Assembly: GCA_009692395.1 (NCBI GenBank)
Contig: SHZG01000059.1
Coordinates: 1 to 11,833, forward strand
DNA length: 11,833 nt
Direction of reading: 5' to 3'
Origin: Methylococcales bacterium
GTDB lineage: Bacteria > Pseudomonadota > Gammaproteobacteria > Methylococcales > Methylomonadaceae
Shown here in pieces: positions 7,644-11,833 of this stretch. The notes beneath the pieces are model-generated. The model was not told the DNA's origin, did no database searches, and was given only the letters and a program-made list of their open reading frames with translations. Numbering within the stretch: position 1 is the stretch's first letter; every line of letters begins with the position of its first letter. A program made the position numbers and the translations under genes.

Positions 7644-7671
7644 ACTGCCAGTCCTTTAAAGGACTGACAGT
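7644..7671 (-). repeat. Long palindrome downstream of thiSG
   Basis: CAGTCCTTT (7649-7657) and AAAGGACTG (7658-7666) form a perfect 18-base palindrome, extended by ACTG/CAGT on the outside with one mismatch (28 bases in all). It begins 24 bases after the thiSG stop on the minus strand. The T-run expected of an intrinsic terminator is absent on that strand. It may act as a non-canonical terminator for the folA-aro-thiSG unit, or belong to a small dispersed palindrome family with 2741-2762 and 2492-2518. Confidence 0.5.
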
Positions 7672-7694
7672 GATTCATGCTATTGAACCCATTA

Positions 7695-8672
7695 TCAAAA
7701 AAACAAGCCGTCTATCGGTGACGATGCAGAGGCAAAGCGTTTTCTAGGCATACGTCCTGCTAAATAGGCTTCTCTGCCTGCTTCTATGCCTTTACGCATT
7801 GCTGATGCCATTAAAATAGGATTTTTTGCTTCAGCAATCGCGCTATTCATTAACACGCCCGCACACCCTAATTCCATTGCAATGGCGGCATCTGAGGCTG
7901 TACCCACACCCGCATCAACTAGAATCGGCACGTTGGCATTTTCGATGATGGTTAAAATATTGTAGGGGTTGCGTATGCCTAAACCTGAACCGATGGGCGC
8001 AGCAAGTGGCATAACGGCAACACAACCAATGTCTTCTAAGCGTTTGGCGGCTATTGGGTCGTCATTGGTATAGACCATGACATCAAAGCCATCTTTCACC
8101 AGAATTTCAGCGGCTAAATAGGTTGCAGCAACATTGGGGAACAAGGTTTTTTGATCGGCTAAGACTTCTAATTTAACCAGTTTATGCCCGCCTAATAATT
8201 CTCTGCCTAAACGACAGGTTCTTACTGCTTCATCAACCGTGTAACAGCCTGCGGTATTGGGCAAAATGGTGTATTTATCGGGTGAAATCACATCCAATAA
8301 ATTTGGTTCGCCTGCGTTTTGTCCAATATTAGTGCGGCGAATAGCCACGGTGACAATTTGCGCACCACTGGCTTCAATCGCTAAACGAGTTTCTTCTAAA
8401 TCTTTGTATTTGCCTGTGCCGACTAATAAGCGCGAGTGATAAGTAACCCCTGCTAAGACGAAAGAATCATCTTGTCCGCCACCGATAGCATGAACAATTT
8501 CCAGTTTATCTTCGGCGTGTAAAACGTGAGTGGCGTGCTGTTGAAAGGGTAAAATTTCCTGATTCAGTTCCACGGCAATTTTTTTGCCTGTGAGTTCCAG
8601 TTCAGCAATCACATCACTGACATTACTGTTTTCAGCGATGTCGCGGCTTTGTCCATTGACATAAATTTTCAT
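7695..8672 (-). CDS. thiSG: Fused sulfur carrier ThiS and thiazole synthase ThiG
   Basis: A 325-residue fusion for making the thiazole half of thiamin. Residues 1-66 are a complete ThiS ubiquitin-like fold: M-K-I-Y-V-N-G at the start and the terminal A-I-G-G-G at 62-66. From about 67 a full ThiG follows: S-R-L-L-V-G-T-G-K-Y at 80-89, G-H-K-L-V-K-L-E-V-L at 162-171, G-S-G-L-G-I at 228-233, V-D-A-G-V-G-T-A-S-D at 252-261, and the C-terminal S-A-S-S-P-I-D-G at 315-322. In ThiG the lysine of the K-L-E-V motif (K167 here) forms the Schiff base with deoxyxylulose phosphate. No start codon is suitably placed at the junction for separate ThiG translation. Its start ATG (8672-8670) overlaps the stop of the DAHP synthase gene, with a strong GAAGGAG ribosome site inside that gene. 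Such fusions are known in some Proteobacteria. thiF, thiO/thiH and thiE are not in the window. Confidence 0.95.
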   Translation of the reverse strand: MKIYVNGQSRDIAENSNVSDVIAELELTGKKIAVELNQEILPFQQHATHVLHAEDKLEIVHAIGGGQDDSFVLAGVTYHSRLLVGTGKYKDLEETRLAIEASGAQIVTVAIRRTNIGQNAGEPNLLDVISPDKYTILPNTAGCYTVDEAVRTCRLGRELLGGHKLVKLEVLADQKTLFPNVAATYLAAEILVKDGFDVMVYTNDDPIAAKRLEDIGCVAVMPLAAPIGSGLGIRNPYNILTIIENANVPILVDAGVGTASDAAIAMELGCAGVLMNSAIAEAKNPILMASAMRKGIEAGREAYLAGRMPRKRFASASSPIDGLFF

Positions 8673-9757
8673 GCGTTGGTTGCTCCTTCAGCTTTGACTA
8701 AACGGCGTTTTTGTACGGCGTTGGCTAAGGTTTTCAGTAATGGCACGGTTTCTTCCCACGATAAACAGCCGTCAGTAATACTTTTACCGTAAATTAATGG
8801 CTGTCCTTCAACAACGTGTTGGCTACCCGATTTTAAATTGCTTTCAATCATCGCGCCCATAATGCGGTAATCACCAATAGCGATTTGTCCTGCGACATCA
8901 TCACCAACGATTATTTGACGATGGCATTGTTTCAAACTATTGGCATGACTAAAATCAATCATGATATTAGGGCGAAGATAGGCTTTTTCTAAACCTTCGG
9001 CGACTTGGGCAACGCTGACGGCATCATAATTAGGGCGATCATTACCGCCGCGTAAAATGATATGTACATCTTCATTACCTGTGGTGGAAAAAATCGCTGA
9101 ATGCCCTGCTTTATTGAGTGAAATAAAGTGATGCGGACTCATTGCCGCGTTTATCGCGTCAATGGCAATTTTAATCGTACCATCGGTGGAATTTTTAAAA
9201 CCAATTGGGCAAGATACGCCAGAAGCCAATTCACGGTGTCCTTGACTCTCAGTGGTACGCGCACCAATTGCACCCCACGCAATTAAATCAGAGACATATT
9301 GTGGGGTGATTAAATCTAAATATTCGGTTGCCGCTGGCATCCCTAATTCATTGACATCGCGTAATAACTGCCGCGCAATACGCAAGCCTTTATTGATGTT
9401 AAAACTAGAGTCTAAATCAGGGTCATTAATTAAGCCTTTCCAACCCACAGTCGTGCGTGGTTTTTCAAAATAAACCCGCATGACGATTAATAAATCATCT
9501 TTCGTTTCGTCTTTCATGGCTTGTAATAACTGAGCATATTCCAACGCCGCTACAGGATCATGAATAGAGCATGGCCCTACCACGACCAATAGCCTGTCAT
9601 CTTGACCTGTCAAAATTTTATGAATATCGGCGCGTGCCTGTGTCGTGGTGTGTGCTGCCGCGTCAGTCAGTGGACATTCTTCGTGAACCTGAACGGGCGC
9701 AATGACTTCTCTAGTGCCACAAATTCTCAAATCATCCGTCTTATAGTGTGTTTGCAT
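8669..9757 (-). CDS. Class I DAHP synthase (3-deoxy-7-phosphoheptulonate synthase)
   Basis: This enzyme condenses phosphoenolpyruvate and erythrose 4-phosphate, the committed step of the shikimate pathway. It is closest by eye to E. coli AroG among the AroF/G/H isozymes. The open frame reaches a TTG at 9769, but the ATG four codons later (9757) gives 362 residues beginning M-Q-T-H-Y-K-T-D-D-L-R-I, matching the AroG-type N terminus, so I use it. Numbering from this ATG, signatures are G-P-C-S-I-H-D at 61-67 (metal-binding Cys63), M-R-V-Y-F-E-K-P-R-T-T-V-G-W-K-G at 93-108, G-A-R-T-T-E-S-Q at 165-172, D-F-S-H-A-N at 268-273 (His271), E-S-N at 305-307 (Glu305) and I-T-D-G-C at 327-331 (Asp329). 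Feedback inhibition by an aromatic amino acid is expected for the family, but I cannot tell which. The gene lies 79 bases after folA and its 3' end overlaps thiSG. Confidence 0.95.
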   Translation of the reverse strand: MQTHYKTDDLRICGTREVIAPVQVHEECPLTDAAAHTTTQARADIHKILTGQDDRLLVVVGPCSIHDPVAALEYAQLLQAMKDETKDDLLIVMRVYFEKPRTTVGWKGLINDPDLDSSFNINKGLRIARQLLRDVNELGMPAATEYLDLITPQYVSDLIAWGAIGARTTESQGHRELASGVSCPIGFKNSTDGTIKIAIDAINAAMSPHHFISLNKAGHSAIFSTTGNEDVHIILRGGNDRPNYDAVSVAQVAEGLEKAYLRPNIMIDFSHANSLKQCHRQIIVGDDVAGQIAIGDYRIMGAMIESNLKSGSQHVVEGQPLIYGKSITDGCLSWEETVPLLKTLANAVQKRRLVKAEGATNA

Positions 9758-9836
9758 GATAGCTACCAAGCTCTTGTTGCTTTATTGCAGGATTGTCGTG
9801 TGTCCGTACATTTTAACTGTTTTTAAGCGTTTTTTG

Positions 9837-10337
9837 TTAGTTTTGCCCAACATTTCTGGCTAACTGTAAAAAACGGTAATTAAATTCAACACTGGGGTCA
9901 TTATCAATGTCTTCGCGTGTCACTTCTGTCCAATCAGAGTTGTCATAAGTAGGAAACACGGTATCACCTGCAAAATCTTGGTTAATTTCAGTAATATAAA
10001 GCCTATCAGCGACGGGTAACAGAGCTTCATAAAGCGTCGCACCACCAATAATGAACACCTCGTCAGCCAGTTGGCACGCGTGCTTTAACGCGCCATCCAA
10101 GTCATTAAACACTAAACAGCCGTCTTGCTGGTAATCCGTATCGCGACTAATAATAATATTGGTGCGATTAGGTAACGGTCTACCGATGGCTTGATAGGTT
10201 TTTCTCCCCATAACAATGGGAAAACCTGTGGTTATGTGTCTAAATTTCTTTAAATCGGCTGATAAATGCCACGGCATAAGACCGTTATCGCCAATAACTC
10301 GATTACTTGCCATCGCGACAATCAAGGATATTTTCAT
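9837..10337 (-). CDS. folA: Dihydrofolate reductase
   Basis: This enzyme reduces dihydrofolate to tetrahydrofolate with NADPH in the cytoplasm, keeping up one-carbon supply for dTMP, purines and methionine. At 166 residues it is chromosomal type (E. coli 159). Seen in sequence: G-x-M-P-W-H-L-S-A-D-L-K-K-F at 19-32, with the catalytic acid at D28 (E. coli D27), W23 and F32; M-G-R-K-T at 43-47 for NADPH binding; I-G-R-P-L-P at 51-56; I-I-G-G-A at 96-100 for the second nucleotide-binding turn; and T-E-I at 116-118. The ATG at 10337 fits the standard M-K-I-S-L-I-V-A-M-A start, though no Shine-Dalgarno is obvious. The gene is divergent from the asparaginase gene, 92 bases away, and first in a minus-strand run with the DAHP synthase and thiSG genes. 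Confidence 0.97.
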   Translation of the reverse strand: MKISLIVAMASNRVIGDNGLMPWHLSADLKKFRHITTGFPIVMGRKTYQAIGRPLPNRTNIIISRDTDYQQDGCLVFNDLDGALKHACQLADEVFIIGGATLYEALLPVADRLYITEINQDFAGDTVFPTYDNSDWTEVTREDIDNDPSVEFNYRFLQLARNVGQN

Positions 10338-10349
10338 GTTAAGGTGTGG

Positions 10350-10366
10350 GTTTGGTTAAACTAAAC
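10350..10366. promoter_or_regulatory. Imperfect palindrome in the folA/asparaginase divergent region
   Basis: GTTTGGTT (10350-10357) and AACTAAAC (10359-10366) are inverted copies around a central A with one mismatch, 13 bases upstream of the folA start. The size and place fit an operator, but A/T-rich symmetry also arises by chance. A second small inverted repeat, GCGAA/TTCGC, is at 10382-10397. Both promoters must lie in this 92-base gap, but I cannot assign -10 and -35 boxes with confidence. Confidence 0.25.
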
Positions 10367-10429
10367 ATCATACTACAGTAGGCGAAAATAAATTCGCGCA
10401 CACTTTTTAGCATAAAAACGGTAAGCACA

Positions 10430-11446
10430 ATGCAAAACATCTTGGTAGTTTTTACAGGCGGGACGATTGGTTCAACAGTTCATGCAGGGACAATTGATAC
10501 CAGTGACGCAGCACGTTATCAATTATTACACCTGTTCCAACAACACGATGCACACCCTGAAGACCTGCATTTTCATTGCATTCAGCCGCTGCAATTACTC
10601 AGTGAAAATCTCGCGCCGCCAGCGTGGCAAACGTTAATCAACGCGATTGAAGCCGAAACAGTGGAAAACTACGATGGCATTATCATCACTCATGGCACAG
10701 ACACGCTGGCTTATACCGCGTGCGCCTTGAGTTTTTATTTTCACGCGCTAACAATACCGCTATTACTGGTCTCTAGCGATTATCCACTAGACGATGATAG
10801 AGCTAATGGGGTGAGTAATTTTGGTTGTGCGGTGGAATTTATACGCCAACATCAACCCGCAGGCGTGTTTGCACCCTATCGCAACAGCCAACAAACCATG
10901 CAAGTCCATCAAGGTACACACTTAACCTGTTCATTACAACTCAGTTCTGATTTTTTCAGTGTGCGGAATAAAGCGTTCATGCAGTTTGAAAATGGACACT
11001 TTACGGTGTGTAATCCGATACAAAAAACGGCGCACACATTAACTACTCCTTTAAAAGCCCAGTTTTCTTCACGCGTACTGATGATAAAACCCTATCCCAG
11101 TTTAGATTACTCGAATTTTGATTTGCAATCTGTTGATGCCGTATTACATGATTTATATCATTCATGCACAGCCTGTGCGACAACCCAATGGGGCGAACAG
11201 CATTCATTAGTCGCCTTTATTGAACGGTGTAACGCAGAAAATATCCGTGTTTATCTCGCCCCTGCTATTCATTCTGAGAACGCCTATCAAAGTACGCGGG
11301 AATTAATAGAACACGGCGCAATAATGCTATGGAATTTGTCGATTGAAGCCGCTTTTGTCAAGCTACTACTGGCTTATGGTAATTTTAATAACGTGCCGCA
11401 TATTATAGATTTTATGAACATGACAGTTGCCGATGAACATAGTTGA
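10430..11446 (+). CDS. L-asparaginase-type amidohydrolase
   Basis: A 338-residue protein of the bacterial type I/II asparaginase family, which hydrolyses L-asparagine to aspartate and ammonia. The N-terminal T-G-G-T-I-G-S (9-15) carries the nucleophilic threonine (T12 by the usual pattern). H-G-T-D-T at 88-92 is the second active-site motif, with T89 and D90. S-S-D-Y-P-L-D-D-D-R-A-N at 115-126 is in the place of the usual G-S-Q-x-P-x-x-x-x-x-S-D segment, and K181 (R-N-K-A-F) may match the conserved lysine-alanine-phenylalanine region. The C-terminal domain runs from about 212 and contains S-T-R-E-L-I-E-H-G-A and E-A-A-F-V-K-L-L-L. No signal peptide is present, so it should be cytoplasmic. The ATG at 10430 begins directly with the first beta strand; only a weak GGTAAG precedes it. 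Substrate preference is inferred, and a related amidase or peptide hydrolase role is possible. Confidence 0.85.
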   Translation: MQNILVVFTGGTIGSTVHAGTIDTSDAARYQLLHLFQQHDAHPEDLHFHCIQPLQLLSENLAPPAWQTLINAIEAETVENYDGIIITHGTDTLAYTACALSFYFHALTIPLLLVSSDYPLDDDRANGVSNFGCAVEFIRQHQPAGVFAPYRNSQQTMQVHQGTHLTCSLQLSSDFFSVRNKAFMQFENGHFTVCNPIQKTAHTLTTPLKAQFSSRVLMIKPYPSLDYSNFDLQSVDAVLHDLYHSCTACATTQWGEQHSLVAFIERCNAENIRVYLAPAIHSENAYQSTRELIEHGAIMLWNLSIEAAFVKLLLAYGNFNNVPHIIDFMNMTVADEHS

Positions 11447-11457
11447 GAAAGCAGTAG

Positions 11458-11492
11458 GTAAAAAAAATGCAACTGACGTAGCGGGTTGCATT
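11458..11492 (-). terminator. Minus-strand intrinsic terminator
   Basis: Read on the minus strand, AATGCAAC (11492-11485) and GTTGCATT (11473-11466) form an 8-bp stem with an 11-base loop, running directly into a T-tract (eight T's counting the stem end, complement of 11460-11467). This is the only hairpin in the window with a proper T-run. It would stop transcription coming from the right toward the asparaginase gene, which ends 11 bases to its left. Confidence 0.65.
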
Positions 11493-11557
11493 AAGAGGAG
11501 AATATAAAACCCTTAGTTTCCGAGGATGAAGTTTAAGGTTACATCTCAAACAGCAGG

Positions 11558-11580
11558 TATAGCCAAAGCAAAATAAAATG
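11558..11580. mobile_element. Probable terminus of the IS630-type element
   Basis: The A-rich segment following TATAGCCAAAGC (from 11558) looks like the terminal inverted repeat of IS630-family elements, which insert at TA. It sits just outside the transposase 3' end. The other terminus is outside the window, so neither the inverted repeat nor the TA duplication can be confirmed. Confidence 0.35.
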
Positions 11581-11582
11581 AT

Positions 11583-11833
11583 TTAAAAGAGCTGAGAGAA
11601 CAGTGTATCAGTGGAGCAGTTTTTCTTTCTTCTAAGTGCTTTAGCTTGCGCCTATTTGTGTTCAATAGGATTTAAGTCAGGTGAATAAGGCGGCAAGAAT
11701 TCCAAGCTATGCCCCGCCTGTTGGATGAGTAGCCTTGCATCGGCGCGCTTGTGAAAAGAGGCGTTATCCATAACGATGACAGAGTTTGTAGGTAGTTTGG
11801 GTAGCAAATCTTGGTCAAGCCAAGCAAAAAACA
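11583..11833 (-). pseudogene. IS630-family transposase, 3' part with in-frame amber codon
   Basis: This is the C-terminal end of a DDE transposase running off the right edge of the window. On the minus strand the frame reads V-I-V-M-D-N-A-S-F-H-K (Asp at 11766-11768, second catalytic acid) and then L-P-P-Y-S-P-D-L-N-P-I-E-H-K, with the catalytic Glu at 11661-11663. The next codon is TAG (11654-11652), where the family has tryptophan (TGG). The frame then continues A-Q-A-K-A-L-R-R-K-K to a TAA at 11585-11583, which is where the gene would normally end. A single G-to-A change therefore explains the stop. All acidic catalytic residues lie before it, so a protein lacking about 22 residues might still be made, but loss of activity is more likely. 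The 5' part is not visible. Confidence 0.8.

Noticed and set aside
7030..9533. TAACTGA heptamers at 7030-7036 and 9527-9533
   Set aside because: I recall this heptamer as a tandem repeat in large sulfur bacteria, but here there are only two single copies, both inside coding genes.
9758..9769. TTG at 9769 as start of the DAHP synthase
   Set aside because: It adds only M-V-A-I. The ATG at 9757 gives the expected N terminus, and the AAGAG before the TTG is too close to serve it.
1..11833. CRISPR array, tRNA or rRNA genes, prophage or defence cluster
   Set aside because: No regularly spaced repeats, no cloverleaf-like segment in the gaps, and no genes of these kinds were seen in either strand.

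Overview
The window looks like chromosomal housekeeping DNA from a low-GC gammaproteobacterium. A Thiotrichales/Beggiatoa-like source is my inference from overall protein resemblance and base composition; there is no rRNA or other marker to settle it. Ten genes are substantially present. Nine are intact, one (the FtsX-type permease) is cut off and frame-disrupted at its 5' end, and an insertion-sequence fragment enters from the right edge.

Layout. 1-1960 (+): the C-terminal part of an FtsX-family ABC permease (YbbP-like), with a broken reading frame over the first 150 bases or so. 2042-2434 (+): a small glycine-zipper lipoprotein. 2435-2807: a gene-free stretch of 373 bases with an unusual density of stem-loops just ahead of pyrE. 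2808-3443 (+): pyrE (orotate phosphoribosyltransferase). 3579-5519 (+): a large bacterial dynamin-like GTPase. A hairpin at 5534-5560 separates it from the convergent minus-strand genes. 6276-5590 (-): trmB, with a membrane fatty-acid desaturase (7455-6328, -) upstream of it. 10337-7695 (-): a run of three genes, folA (dihydrofolate reductase), a class I DAHP synthase and a fused thiS-thiG. The last two overlap by ATGA. 10430-11446 (+): a cytoplasmic L-asparaginase-type protein, divergent from folA. 11447-11833: a minus-strand intrinsic terminator, then the 3' end of an IS630-family transposase that carries an in-frame amber codon.

The genes supply nucleotides (PyrE, FolA), aromatic precursors (DAHP synthase), thiamin thiazole (ThiSG), tRNA modification (TrmB) and membrane functions (permease, lipoprotein, desaturase, dynamin). 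Apart from the DAHP synthase/thiSG coupling I see no multi-gene system, and no defence island, prophage, CRISPR array or secretion cluster. The points most worth a second look are the structured pyrE leader, the ThiS-ThiG fusion with its translational coupling to DAHP synthase, a set of similar intergenic palindromes, and the two disrupted genes at the window edges.
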